Shown here: one piece after another, positions 37,541-46,852 of the stretch
How the letters are laid out: the number at the start of each line of letters is the position of its first letter
Numbering within the stretch: the stretch's first letter is position 1
Assembly (NCBI RefSeq): GCF_001677885.1
Contig: NZ_LOCQ01000037.1
Location: 1 to 53,580 of the forward strand
Direction of reading: 5' to 3'
From: Janthinobacterium psychrotolerans
GTDB taxonomy: Bacteria; Pseudomonadota; Gammaproteobacteria; Burkholderiales; Burkholderiaceae_D
Length of the DNA: 53,580 bases
Translations under genes and position numbers: made by a program
Notes under the pieces: model-generated
Database searches by the model: none
Told to the model about the DNA's origin: nothing
The model's input: the letters and a program-made list of their open reading frames with translations, nothing else

Positions 37541-39007
37541 TCAGATCTGCAACAACAACTGCGCCAGTTGCGGCGCCGCCAGGCGGATCTGCGCGCCGCT
37601 CAGGGCCGTGTAGCCGACCAGCACGGCCGGCGGCAATTGCGCCTGCTGGCAAAATTCGCCCAGGCCCTGCAGCGCCAGGCCGGCCTGCGCGGCGCGCGCG
37701 CAAAAGGCCGCTTCGTCGCTGCCCGGCGGCAGCCACAGCACACAGTGAAAACCAGCATGCTGGCCGGAAATGCTGTAGCGGCCGGGCGCGATCCGCTCCA
37801 GGCAGGCCAGCAGCAGGTCGCGCCGCTCCTTGTAGGCCAGGCGCGCCTGGCGCAGATGGCGCACGAAGGCGCTGTCTTCCATCCAGGCGGCCAGCGCCAG
37901 CTGGTCCGTGATGCCGACCGAACGGCCCGTCACCTGCAAGGTGCGCAGCAGCAAAGGCCGCAAGCCGGGCGGCAGCACCATGAAACCGAGGCGCAGGCCG
38001 GCGAACAGGGTCTTGTTGAAGCTGCCGCAGTAAATCACGCGCTGGTACTGGTCCAGCGATTTCAGGGCCGCCAGCGGTGCGCTTTGATAGTTGAATTCGC
38101 TGTCGTAATCGTCTTCCACCACCCAGGCGCCGCTCTCGCTGGCCCAGTCGAGCAGAGCCAGGCGGCGCGTGACGGACATGGTCACGCCCAGCGGCGACTG
38201 GTGCGCCGGCGTGACATATACCAGGCTGGCGTCGGCATGCGCCTGCAGCGCGGCGCAATCGATGCCTTCGGCGTCGACCGCGATATCGACCGGCACGGCG
38301 CCAGCCAGCGTGAACAGGGTGCGCGCGGCCGGATAGCCGGGGTCTTCCAGGCAGACCTTGTCGCCCGCGCGCACGGTGGCACGCGCGACCAGGTCGAGCG
38401 CATGGCGAATGCCGGTGGTAATGACAATATCCTGCGGGTCGCAGCGGATGCCGCGGTACTTGGCCAGGTAGTCGGCGATCTGCCGGCGCAATTCGGGCGC
38501 GCCGGCCGGGTCGGCGCTGCACAGCTGGGCCGGCGTGGCGGCGGCCAGCGCCCTGGCCGCGCAGCGCGACCACGAGGCGCTCGGGAACAGGGCCGCGTCG
38601 GCGCGCCGCGCCACGAAGGGCAGGCCGTCGCGCACGCCCGTGTCTGGCGCCGGCTGGGGCAGGGCGCTGCCCACATCGGGGGCCGACTGTGCCGGCAAGT
38701 CAAAACCGGCCATCAGAAAACGTTCCGGCACCACCGCGCACACACGCGTGCCGGACCCGGGCACGCGCGTCACATAGGCTTCCGCATGCAGGCGGTCGAA
38801 CACGGTTTCAATGGTGCCACGCGACAATTCCCAGCGCGCCGCCAGGGCGCGGCTCGACGGCAGGCGACTGCCGGCAGGCAAGACCTTGCCCAGAATGGCC
38901 GCGCGCAGCGCTTCATAGGCGCCGTCCTGCTTGCTGACGCCGGGCTGGTCCAGCCAGCTGGTGGGGCGCGGCAAGTCCAGGGCTAATGGTAATTTTCCTC
39001 GCGGCAT
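37541..39007 (-). CDS. MocR/PdxR-type regulator (GntR HTH fused to aminotransferase)
   Basis: About 488 residues. A GntR winged helix ([20 protein letters not shown]) is joined by a linker to an aspartate-aminotransferase-like class-I domain, with the PLP lysine in [13 protein letters not shown] and [13 protein letters not shown] before it. MocR proteins sense PLP and often control neighbouring metabolism or transport genes. The start is uncertain: ATG at 39007 or one 17 codons upstream at 39058. The divergent MFS gene, presumably its target, is wrecked, so the regulator may have lost its purpose. Confidence 0.87.
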   Translation of the reverse strand: MPRGKLPLALDLPRPTSWLDQPGVSKQDGAYEALRAAILGKVLPAGSRLPSSRALAARWELSRGTIETVFDRLHAEAYVTRVPGSGTRVCAVVPERFLMAGFDLPAQSAPDVGSALPQPAPDTGVRDGLPFVARRADAALFPSASWSRCAARALAAATPAQLCSADPAGAPELRRQIADYLAKYRGIRCDPQDIVITTGIRHALDLVARATVRAGDKVCLEDPGYPAARTLFTLAGAVPVDIAVDAEGIDCAALQAHADASLVYVTPAHQSPLGVTMSVTRRLALLDWASESGAWVVEDDYDSEFNYQSAPLAALKSLDQYQRVIYCGSFNKTLFAGLRLGFMVLPPGLRPLLLRTLQVTGRSVGITDQLALAAWMEDSAFVRHLRQARLAYKERRDLLLACLERIAPGRYSISGQHAGFHCVLWLPPGSDEAAFCARAAQAGLALQGLGEFCQQAQLPPAVLVGYTALSGAQIRLAAPQLAQLLLQI

Positions 39008-39130
39008 AGGTAACTGTCCAAGTGGTCCAATGATTTTTTGTGTAAACGGCAACCGCATTACACCACAACAATTCTACTCTCACCGTTCTGGTGCGCCAGC
39101 CCTGGTGAACCATTTTATTTTTGAAACAAC

Positions 39131-39894
39131 ATGAAAACACCGCCATCGCCCTGGGCCTGGAGCATCATCCTGCTGTTGCTGGTCTGTTTGCCGCGCCTGA
39201 GCATCGATATGTACCTGCCGTCGCTGCCGGCGATGGCCGATGCGCTGCACGCCAGCGATGGTCAATTGCAACTGACCCTGAGCGTTTTCATGGCCGGGTC
39301 GGCCGCCTCGATGCTGGTGTGCGGCCCGCTGGCCGACCGCTACGGGCGCCGCCCGGTGCTGCTGGCCGGCAGCGTGGTTGATGCGGCCTTCGGCTGGCGC
39401 GCCGTGTTTGGCGTGCTGTGCGCGCTGGGCTTGCTGTCGCTGTGTTTGAGCTTGCTGTATGTGCCGGAAACCCGGCCAGCCAGGGTGGCGCCGCAGCAAA
39501 ACGTGCTGGCGCTGTACCGGCGCCTGCTGGACGAGGCCTACTTTCTGCGCTATGCGCTGGCAATCGGCTGGTGGCCTGCAGCCTGGCGCCGCAGCACCTG
39601 GCGTCACTGGTGGCGCCGATGCTGCTGGTGATGGTCTCGGTCGGCATGGCGATTCCCGCCTGCCAGCTGGCGGTGCTGCAGCCGTATGGCGCGCAGGCGG
39701 GCAGCGCCACAGGCCTGTTCTTTTTCGTGCAGATACTGATCACGGCCGTCTGCGGCGCGCTGCTGGCGGCGATTTCCGACGGCAGCGCGCGGCCCATGGT
39801 ATGGGTCACGGCCGGCGCCAGCGCCGCGTTTGCCGTGGTGGTGTCAGCTACCCGACGCCACGCGGCATGCGCCGCGCCTACATCACGATCTTGA
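39131..39894 (+). pseudogene. Bcr/CflA-type MFS drug-efflux transporter, degraded
   Basis: The 5' part is a good Bcr/CflA N-terminus (LSIDMYLPSLPAMADAL, then GPLADRYGRRPVLLAGS), but it jumps in frame straight to FGWRAVFGVLCALGLL, which belongs to about the sixth membrane segment, so roughly 70 residues are missing. After FLRYALAIG the frame is lost; the last membrane segments (VAPMLLVMVSVGMAIPACQ, GSATGLFFFVQILITAVCG, ISDGSARPMVWV) continue in another frame to 39894. About 100 further residues are absent. A full protein would be about 400 residues. The tail overlaps the converging ybeD stop by 17 bases. Confidence 0.85.
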
Positions 39895-40153
39895 CCATCG
39901 GGTGCGCCGACAGCGCGTTGTACAGCGCGTCGAGCTGTTCGCGGCTGACGGCGCGCACGGTGACGGTCAGGCCGGTGTAATTGCCCTTGCCCGATGGGCG
40001 CACTTCCAGGCGGCCTTCATGGAAGGTCGGGTCGTGGCTGATCACCAGCGCGGTGATGGTGGGTGCGAAATCGACATGCGTCGGACCCATGATCTTGATG
40101 GGAAAGTCGCTCGGATATTCGATCAGCGATTCGCTGGGAGGGATGGTTTGCAT
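39878..40153 (-). CDS. ybeD: YbeD/DUF493-family protein
   Basis: A 91-residue protein with an ACT-like fold, matching E. coli YbeD (DUF493): SLIEYPSDFPIKIMG, FHEGRLEVRPSGKGNYTGLT and LYNALSAHPMVKIVM. E. coli ybeD sits directly next to lipB. Here both keep the same strand but are separated by 2.4 kb. Function is not established; a regulatory role in lipoate metabolism has been suggested by linkage. Confidence 0.92.
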   Translation of the reverse strand: MQTIPPSESLIEYPSDFPIKIMGPTHVDFAPTITALVISHDPTFHEGRLEVRPSGKGNYTGLTVTVRAVSREQLDALYNALSAHPMVKIVM

Positions 40154-40465
40154 GGTGGTTCCAGTCAGTAGCGGTCAGGGCGGGGCAAGCCCGCTGAAGG
40201 CCATATTGTAGCGAAATTCAACGGCGAACGAAGCGGGCGGCGCCAGCCCGGCGGCCGGGCAAAAAAAAGCCAGCTGGGTAAGCTGGCAAAAACTATTTCG
40301 TTTGCACAAAATAGCCGGAAAAATCGGTGCTGTCTCGCCGTACGGCGTTGCGCCGTGCTGCAATGACGCTACTGTAGACAAGAACCCGATGTTTTACTTC
40401 CGGCATGTGACGAACTGTCGGTTTGACGGCATGAAGCCGCTGAAATCGGCGCCAGACGGTAAAGC
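40154..40465. other. Gene-free stretch between ybeD and the FecR-type gene
   Basis: No convincing gene is seen in these 312 bases. It holds the terminator at 40261-40287 and, on the left, the probable promoter region of ybeD. Positions 40288-40465 show nothing I can assign. Confidence 0.6.
40261..40287 (-). terminator. Rho-independent terminator
   Basis: On the minus strand GCCAGC and GCTGGC (40269-40274 and 40282-40287) flank a seven-base loop and are followed by eight T. It is about 180 bases after the stop of the FecR/DUF6600 gene, whose transcript it probably ends. Confidence 0.75.
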
Positions 40466-42028
40466 TCAGCGCTCCGCCTCCTGGAGCCGGCCATTGCCGC
40501 GTCCCTGGCTGGGGCGTTCGCGCGCCTGACCGCCACGGTCACCGCCGCGCTCGGGACGCGGTTCGGCGGAGGGACGGGGCGCCGGCATCGCCGGTGGCGG
40601 CGCCGGCCGGTTGCCGCGATCGAAACCGTCGCCGCGTTCACTGCGGTCCGGCCGCTCGAAACGATCGCCGCGCCAGGATGGACGGCCCGGCTGGACGAGC
40701 GCATCCTGCACCGGCGGCAGGACCGGTGCGGCGGGCATGGCTGGCGCCGCCGGTGTTGCAGGCATGGCTGGCGACGGCGGGCGCCGCGGTTCGCGCGCCG
40801 GCATGGCGTTGTCTTCGGTCTGCAAACGGCCGCCACGCTGGCTCCAGTCGCGGCGCGGAAAGTCAGGACGGCTCACCTCGCGCGGCGGACGCTGCCAGCC
40901 GGCGCCAGGGGCAGGCGAGGGCGAAGGCGCGGTGCCCAGGGGAGCGTTACGCACCTGCGGCGGCGGCATGCTGGTTCCGCCATCGCGCCGGGGCCGGTCA
41001 CGGTTCCGGTCGCCGGGCACATGGCGCTCGCGCGGCGACAGCGGGAACCAGCCCATGCCAGGGCCGGTGCCTGGCCGGTATTGCAGACCCGGCCGTGGAC
41101 CGTGATCGCTGCCGGCCCAGCCCACCAGCGCCGGCGCCCAGGCGCTGCGGACACGCTCGCGGCCCGGCGCCCAGCCCCAGCGCTGGCCGACCTGCACCCA
41201 GCGGCCATAGTGCGACGGCGCGTAGCCCCAGGGCGCATTGTCGATCCAGGTCCAGCCCCACGGCGCGATCCAGCGCCAAAGGCCATCGCTGTACGGCGCC
41301 CAGCCGGCCGGCACCGCGCGCGGCAGCCACAGCGGACCATATTCGGCATCGTCCTGCCACGCGCCATGGCGGTCCAGCTCTTCATAGCCGGTCACGTCTT
41401 CGGTCACATAGCGCAAGGACGGCGAGGCCGCCACCACCGTTTCGGGCCAGCTGTCAAAGGCGATGCGCTGCAGCGGGCCGGTGCGCAATGCTTCGTCCGT
41501 CAGTTCGGCGCGCTTGCCGGCGCGCAGCATCACGCTGGCCGTGCCGCCATCGACATCGGCCGCGCCTTCGAGCACGCTGACGACGCTGGTGCCGGGCAGG
41601 CGTTCGGCGTCGACGCGCACCCAGCCCGGCTGCGTCAGCACCACGCGCGCCTGGGCGGTGGCCAGTTCCAGGCCGCGCAGGGCGTCCGCATTGCGTACCC
41701 GCAGGCTGACGCTGCCATAAGCCAGGTGCAGTTTGAAATGGTCGTCGTCAAGCTGCGTCACGTCCAGTTCGGAATCGCCATCAAGGCGCACGGCGGCGCC
41801 GCCGACGCGAAACTCGGCCAGCGCATTGCGCCGGGTGGTGATGCGGCTGTCGGTGCTGACGGGCCAGTTCGACAACGCGTCCTGCGGCTCGCCATCGCCG
41901 GCGCGCACCAGCACTTGCCCTTCCACCGTGGAGATGCGGCCCACCCGCTCGGGCGGCTCGGCCAGCGCCGGTGCGCCGGCTGCGGACAGCACGAAGGCAA
42001 ATACGGCATGGAGGAAAGTCGGACGCAT
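40466..42028 (-). CDS. Exported FecR-domain/DUF6600 protein with Pro/Arg-rich tail
   Basis: A 520-residue protein. A signal peptide ending APALA-EPP is followed by a FecR-like domain (about residues 30-150, VGRISTVEGQVLVRAGDGEP, WPVSTDSRITT). A DUF6600 region with repeated Trp/Tyr follows (ELDRHGAWQDDAEYGPLWLP, WAPYSDGLWRWIAPWGWTW). The last 170 residues are low complexity (Pro, Arg, Gly) and probably disordered. The ATG at 42028 has GGAG seven bases upstream; a longer frame lacks a signal peptide at its start. Role unknown; there is no sigma factor or TonB receptor next to it, so it is not a classical FecR. Confidence 0.8.
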   Translation of the reverse strand: MRPTFLHAVFAFVLSAAGAPALAEPPERVGRISTVEGQVLVRAGDGEPQDALSNWPVSTDSRITTRRNALAEFRVGGAAVRLDGDSELDVTQLDDDHFKLHLAYGSVSLRVRNADALRGLELATAQARVVLTQPGWVRVDAERLPGTSVVSVLEGAADVDGGTASVMLRAGKRAELTDEALRTGPLQRIAFDSWPETVVAASPSLRYVTEDVTGYEELDRHGAWQDDAEYGPLWLPRAVPAGWAPYSDGLWRWIAPWGWTWIDNAPWGYAPSHYGRWVQVGQRWGWAPGRERVRSAWAPALVGWAGSDHGPRPGLQYRPGTGPGMGWFPLSPRERHVPGDRNRDRPRRDGGTSMPPPQVRNAPLGTAPSPSPAPGAGWQRPPREVSRPDFPRRDWSQRGGRLQTEDNAMPAREPRRPPSPAMPATPAAPAMPAAPVLPPVQDALVQPGRPSWRGDRFERPDRSERGDGFDRGNRPAPPPAMPAPRPSAEPRPERGGDRGGQARERPSQGRGNGRLQEAER

Positions 42029-42130
42029 GATGGCGCTCCAGTTGGACGATAAAGTACGGCAAGGATCTTGATTACAGCCCGCGGCGCGCGGCGCCACAAG
42101 CGGGCTTACAAATGATTGCAGGTGGCGCCA

Positions 42131-42772
42131 TCAGGACGTGGCGTGCGCGCCACGCTTGACGAAAAACAGCGCCGCGCCCACCGCCATCAGCAGGCCGCCA
42201 AAGAAGCGGTTCTGCTTCCTGACGGCTTTGGCGTCGCGGAAAAAGCGCTGCATCGACGACGCCAGATAGGCATAGCTGTGCATGACGACCAGGTCGATGG
42301 TGCACATGGTCACGGCCAGGATCAGCAGTTGCGGCAGCACCGGCGCGGCGGGGCTGATAAATTGCGGCAATACCGCCACCATGAAGATGATGCCCTTGGG
42401 ATTGGTCACATTGGTCAGGAAACCGGTCAGCACGCGCCGGCCCATGCTTGGCAGCACGGCCGCGGCATGCAGGTCGCCGGCCACCGCGATCTTCGCGCGC
42501 CACTGCGACAGGCCCAGGTAAATCAGATACAGGGCACCGACGGTTTTCACGATATTGAAAGCCACTTCCGAGGCCAGCAGCAGGGAGCCGACGCCGGCGC
42601 CGGCGATGAACAGCACCACCAGCAAGCCCATCTGCAGGCCGAGGATGGTGGCGCTGGTCTTTTTCACGCCATACGACAGGCCGTGCGACATCGACAGCAC
42701 GGCGCCGGAACCGGGCGAGACGGCGATGATGGAAGCGGCGAGAACGAAGGCGATCCAGGTGGCAAAGCTCAT
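42131..42772 (-). CDS. LysE/RhtB-family amino acid exporter
   Basis: A 213-residue inner-membrane protein with about six membrane segments. The N-terminal family motif SPGSGAVLSMSHGLSYGVKK and LGLQMGLLVVLFIAGAGVG, with LTGFLTNVTNPKGIIFMVAV further on, are typical of RhtB-like exporters of amino acids or homoserine lactone. The substrate is not predictable. It stands alone on the minus strand and diverges from the DUF808 gene. Confidence 0.92.
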   Translation of the reverse strand: MSFATWIAFVLAASIIAVSPGSGAVLSMSHGLSYGVKKTSATILGLQMGLLVVLFIAGAGVGSLLLASEVAFNIVKTVGALYLIYLGLSQWRAKIAVAGDLHAAAVLPSMGRRVLTGFLTNVTNPKGIIFMVAVLPQFISPAAPVLPQLLILAVTMCTIDLVVMHSYAYLASSMQRFFRDAKAVRKQNRFFGGLLMAVGAALFFVKRGAHATS

Positions 42773-42951
42773 GCGAAATCCAGAAAGGGGAGGAAGACGA
42801 CGATTTTACCGCGCCGCGTGCGTCGCTGCCGGCCGGGCTGGGTTAAGATCATGCCAACTCCTTTCTTGCATCCCATCCAATAAGAACATGATGAACACCA
42901 TACCGCTTTCCCTTGCTTGCTTCCCCTTCACCGCCACGGAGGGCTGCTGAG

Positions 42952-43899
42952 ATGGCCGGCTCCAGTCTGTTTGCCCTGCTTGACGATATCGCCAGCATCC
43001 TCGATGACGTTTCCCTGATGACCAAGGTCGCGGCCAAGAAAACCGCCGGCGTGCTGGGCGACGACCTGGCCCTCAATGCCCAGCAGGTGTCGGGCGTGCG
43101 CGCCGAGCGCGAATTGCCGGTGGTGTGGGCAGTGGCCGTCGGTTCATTGAAAAACAAGGCCATCCTGGTGCCGTCCGCGCTGGCCATCAGCGCCTTTGCG
43201 CCATGGGCCATCACGCCGCTGCTGATGGTGGGCGGCGCCTACCTGTGCTTCGAGGGCTTTGAAAAGATCGCCCATCCGTTCCTGCACCCGGACGACAGCC
43301 ACAAGGCCGAGCTGGCCGAAGCGCTGCGCGATCCGAACGTCGACCTGGTGGCGCTGGAAAAAGACAAGATCAAGGGCGCGGTGCGCACCGATTTCATTCT
43401 GTCGGCCGAAATCATCGTGATTGCCCTCGGCACGGTGGCCACCGCCACCTTTACCGAGCAGGTCGCGGTGGTGGTCGGTATCGCCCTGATCATGACAGTC
43501 GGCGTATATGGCCTGGTGGCGGGCATCGTCAAGCTTGACGACGCCGGGTTTTACCTGGCCGCGCGCAAAGGCGCCGGCGCGCTGATGGATGGCGTGCGCG
43601 CGTTTGGCCGCCTGCTCGTCACCGCCGCACCCAAGCTGATGAAGTTCCTGTCGGTCGTCGGCACCCTGGCCATGTTCATGGTCGGCGGCGGCATCCTGAC
43701 GCATGGCTGGCCGTGGGCCAGCGCGCTGCTGCACCAGATGGAGCATGCGGTGGCCGGCGTGGCGGTGGTCGGCGGCGTGCTGGCGGCCGTGCTGCCCAGC
43801 GTGGTCAACGCCGTGGCCGGCGTGATCGCCGGCGGCGTGGTGCTGGCGGTCGTCAGCGGCGCCCAGGCTTTGTTGCGCATGGTCAAGCCGGCCAAATAA
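42952..43899 (+). CDS. DUF808-family inner-membrane protein (YedI-like)
   Basis: A 315-residue multi-pass membrane protein. [20 protein letters not shown] at the start, [20 protein letters not shown] and [15 protein letters not shown] identify DUF808, the family of E. coli YedI, whose function is unknown. The ATG at 42952 follows GGAGG and matches the family N-terminus; an upstream frame would be non-family sequence. The last third is glycine/alanine/valine-rich membrane segments. A yiaA-like gene follows 86 bases later. Confidence 0.92.
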   Translation: MAGSSLFALLDDIASILDDVSLMTKVAAKKTAGVLGDDLALNAQQVSGVRAERELPVVWAVAVGSLKNKAILVPSALAISAFAPWAITPLLMVGGAYLCFEGFEKIAHPFLHPDDSHKAELAEALRDPNVDLVALEKDKIKGAVRTDFILSAEIIVIALGTVATATFTEQVAVVVGIALIMTVGVYGLVAGIVKLDDAGFYLAARKGAGALMDGVRAFGRLLVTAAPKLMKFLSVVGTLAMFMVGGGILTHGWPWASALLHQMEHAVAGVAVVGGVLAAVLPSVVNAVAGVIAGGVVLAVVSGAQALLRMVKPAK

Positions 43900-43985
43900 A
43901 CTTTCTGGTCTGATGGGACGGCAGCCGCAACCGTGGCCGCCGCCCCGGGCGCATGTCCGTGGCGCCCCTTTTCCAGGAGCCATGC

Positions 43986-44426
43986 ATGCACACTGTCCCC
44001 CTCCAACGCCCCAGCAGCGCTTTTATTGGCGCCTCGTGGGCCGCGCTACTGATCGGCGCCATCACCTATCTGAGCGGCTTGTGGAACGCCGGCATGGCGC
44101 TCAACGAAAAAGGCTATTATTTTACCCTGCTCATGTACGGCCTGTTCGCCGCCATTTCACTGCAAAAATCCGTGCGCGACCGCAGCGAAGGGATCGCCGT
44201 CACCGGCATCTATTTCGGCCTGTGCTGGATCTCGGTGCTGCTGGCCTTGCTGCTGCTGACGGTGGGCCTGTTCAACGCCACCATGCAGAACAGCGAAAAA
44301 GGTTTTTATGCCATGTCATTCCTGCTGAGTCTGTTTGCGGCGGTGGCGGTGCAAAAAAACGTGCGCGATGTCGCGCAAACGGCCGGTCCCAAGCTTGACG
44401 AGCCTGCCGGCGCACCGCCGGCCTGA
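43986..44426 (+). CDS. yiaA: YiaA/YiaB-type inner-membrane protein
   Basis: A 146-residue protein with four membrane segments arranged as two copies of a two-helix unit: ...YLSGLWNAGMALNEKGYYFT and LLTVGLFNATMQNSEKGFYA are clearly repeated, each followed by a LFAA...QKxVRD loop. This duplicated pattern defines the YiaAB domain. The ATG at 43986 has AGGAG six bases upstream. Function is unknown; YiaA homologues are frequently near stress genes. Confidence 0.88.
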   Translation: MHTVPLQRPSSAFIGASWAALLIGAITYLSGLWNAGMALNEKGYYFTLLMYGLFAAISLQKSVRDRSEGIAVTGIYFGLCWISVLLALLLLTVGLFNATMQNSEKGFYAMSFLLSLFAAVAVQKNVRDVAQTAGPKLDEPAGAPPA

Positions 44427-44486
44427 TCTGCCGGGGAACCAAACCGCCGCCAGCGCATCTACCTGTTACCAGCACAGGAGAGCGCG

Positions 44487-46595
44487 ATGAGCGACCAGCA
44501 AAAACGTTTGCAAATGGCACTCGATGCGGCCCATATGTCGATCTGGGATTCGCGCATCGTCGACGGCCAGGTGATCGACGGCACGGTCAGCTGGTCGGCC
44601 AGGGGCGCGGCCTTGCTGGGACTGGAAGAGAAGGCGCTGACGCAGGCCTTCCGCGACTTTCTCGCCTGCGTGCATGCCGACGACCGCGCGCGCGTGCTCG
44701 ACGTGCTGCAGGACGGCGTGCAGCGCCACGGCGGCTATGACATCCAGTACCGCGTAATCTGGCCCGATGGCAGCGAACACTGGCTGGCCGCCAGGGCGCA
44801 GGTCTTTACGGGCGCCAGCGGCCAGCCCGAGCGCACCCTGGGCATCATCTGGGACATCACCGAGCGCACGCGGCAGGAAATCATGATCGCCGAACGCAAG
44901 GAACTGGCCGAAGTGACGCTCAGCTCCATCGGCGACGCGGTGATCACCACCGATCCGCATGGCAAGACGCGCTACCTGAACCGCATGGCCGAGCAACTGA
45001 CGGGCTGGACCAGCCAACTGGCGCAGGGCCTCGATATCTGGGACACCATGCCGCTGGCCGACGAACAGACGGGCGCCACGCTCGAGCACGTGGCCGTCAA
45101 ATGCCTGCACCAGCGCCAGACCATCGGCACTTCGGCGCACACCAACCTGGTCACACGCGACGGTCGCCAGGTCGCCATCGAGGACAGCGCCGCGCCGATC
45201 TGGTCGCGCGATGGCGAGATCCTCGGCGCGGTGGTGGTGTTTCGCGACGTCAGCCATGAGCGCAAGCTGAGCCAGCAATTGTCGTGGCAGGCCACCCACG
45301 ACCACCTCACCGGACTGATCAACCGGCGCCATTTCGAACAGCTGGTGGCCGGCGCCCTGCACACGGCCAAGGAGCAGGGCCATGTGCACGCGCTGCTGTA
45401 CCTGGACCTGGACCAGTTCAAGATCATCAACGATACCTGCGGCCACAGCGCCGGCGACCTGCTGCTGCAACTGCTGGCCAAGCTGCTGCAATCGCAGATG
45501 CGCGACAGCGACATCCTGGCGCGTCTGGGCGGCGACGAGCTGGGCGTGCTGCTGCCGCACTGCCCGATGGAACATGCGCGCCAGGTCGGCGAACAGCTGC
45601 GCCAGTCGATCCGCGACTTTCATTTCGCCTGGGATAGCCGCAGCTACGAGCTGGGCGTGAGCATCGGCATGGTGGAAATCAACCAGGACAGCAAGTCGCT
45701 GAGCGAACTGCTGATCGCCGCCGACCAGGCCTGCTACCTGGCCAAGGAACAGGGCCGCAACCGCATCCACGTGTACCAGGAAGCCGATGTGATGCTGGCC
45801 CAGCGGCGCGGCGAAATGCTGTGGATCGCGCGCCTGAAAGAGGCGTTCGAGCAGCAATATTTCCGCCTGTACGCGATGCCCATCGTGCACCTGCGCGAAG
45901 GCCTGGAAAGCCACGACGAGGTACTGCTGCGCATCCGCAACAGCAAGGGCGACCTGATCCTGCCTGGCGCCTTTATTCCGGCCGCCGAGCGCTACGACAT
46001 GATGATCTCGATCGACCGCTGGGTCATCCGCGCCGTATGCGCCCATATCCAGAGCGTGCGCGACAGCCTGGCGCCGGTCGAGGCGCTGGTGGAACAGCGC
46101 CGCCGCGCGCCGGCCCTGTATTCGATCAACCTGTCGGGCATGTCGCTGGCCGACTCGGGCTTGCAGGATTACATCACCGAGCAATTCGTGCAGTACGCCA
46201 TCGCGCCGGAACAGGTCTGCTTTGAAATCACCGAAACGGCGGTGATCGCCAACCTGCCCAAGGCGCAGGTCTTCATGCACCACCTCAAGGCCCTTGGTTG
46301 CCGCTTTTCACTCGACGACTTCGGCGCCGGCTTTTCCTCGTTCGGCTACCTGAAGGCCTTGCCAGTCGACTACCTGAAGATCGACGGCGTGTTCGTGCGC
46401 GATATCGCCACCAATGCGATCAACCGCGCCATGGTCAAGGCCATCAATGAGGTAGGCCACGTGATGGGCCTGAAAACCGTGGCCGAATACGTCGAAGACG
46501 AGGCGACCCTGGCCATCATCCGCGAACTGGGCGTCGATTATGCGCAAGGCCATGCCGTGGGCAATCTGCGGCCGCTGGTGGCCGGCCTGGACTGA
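44487..46595 (+). CDS. PAS-PAS-GGDEF-EAL protein (cyclic-di-GMP turnover)
   Basis: A 702-residue cytoplasmic sensor/enzyme. Two PAS domains lie at about residues 5-130 and 140-262, the first with a PAC end (GIIWDITERTRQ). A GGDEF domain follows (about 270-430) with GGDEL at 348-352 and an RDSD I-site motif five residues before it. The EAL domain (about 440-700) has its signature as EVL (478-480) but keeps DDFGAGFSSFGYL, KIDG and TVAEYVED. Phosphodiesterase activity looks possible; diguanylate cyclase activity is doubtful. No membrane segment is present. Upstream GGAG gives the start. Confidence 0.9.
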   Translation: MSDQQKRLQMALDAAHMSIWDSRIVDGQVIDGTVSWSARGAALLGLEEKALTQAFRDFLACVHADDRARVLDVLQDGVQRHGGYDIQYRVIWPDGSEHWLAARAQVFTGASGQPERTLGIIWDITERTRQEIMIAERKELAEVTLSSIGDAVITTDPHGKTRYLNRMAEQLTGWTSQLAQGLDIWDTMPLADEQTGATLEHVAVKCLHQRQTIGTSAHTNLVTRDGRQVAIEDSAAPIWSRDGEILGAVVVFRDVSHERKLSQQLSWQATHDHLTGLINRRHFEQLVAGALHTAKEQGHVHALLYLDLDQFKIINDTCGHSAGDLLLQLLAKLLQSQMRDSDILARLGGDELGVLLPHCPMEHARQVGEQLRQSIRDFHFAWDSRSYELGVSIGMVEINQDSKSLSELLIAADQACYLAKEQGRNRIHVYQEADVMLAQRRGEMLWIARLKEAFEQQYFRLYAMPIVHLREGLESHDEVLLRIRNSKGDLILPGAFIPAAERYDMMISIDRWVIRAVCAHIQSVRDSLAPVEALVEQRRRAPALYSINLSGMSLADSGLQDYITEQFVQYAIAPEQVCFEITETAVIANLPKAQVFMHHLKALGCRFSLDDFGAGFSSFGYLKALPVDYLKIDGVFVRDIATNAINRAMVKAINEVGHVMGLKTVAEYVEDEATLAIIRELGVDYAQGHAVGNLRPLVAGLD

Positions 46596-46729
46596 AGCGC
46601 CAGCCAGACCGGCATGTCAACCTTGCCGCGCCATAGTCACTATGGCCACAGGCAACAAACCATCTCCTCTGCAGAAATGACTAGCCGTGTTTGCGCGCCA
46701 TCAAATTAGCCACTTCAATTTTATGGATT

Positions 46730-46743
46730 TTGATCTATATCAA
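46730..46743. promoter_or_regulatory. FNR/Anr box
   Basis: TTGATCTATATCAA is a perfect match to the FNR/Anr consensus TTGAT-N4-ATCAA. It lies 110 bases upstream of the aerotaxis receptor gene and has a -10 candidate at the distance expected for class-II activation. Confidence 0.8.
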
Positions 46744-46764
46744 TAAATTTGCGCTGGCGACTCC

Positions 46765-46770
46765 TTACAC
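46765..46770 (+). promoter_or_regulatory. -10 element of the FNR-controlled promoter
   Basis: TTACAC at 46765-46770 predicts a transcription start near 46777-46778. This puts the centre of the FNR box (46736.5) at about -41, the canonical class-II activator position. Confidence 0.5.
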
Positions 46771-46852
46771 TGATCCACGTTCTTGCAATCCTGCAAGCTT
46801 TATTCAATAAACGCGTCCGATGCCGTTCGGCGCACCTGTCCGGGAAGCCGCC

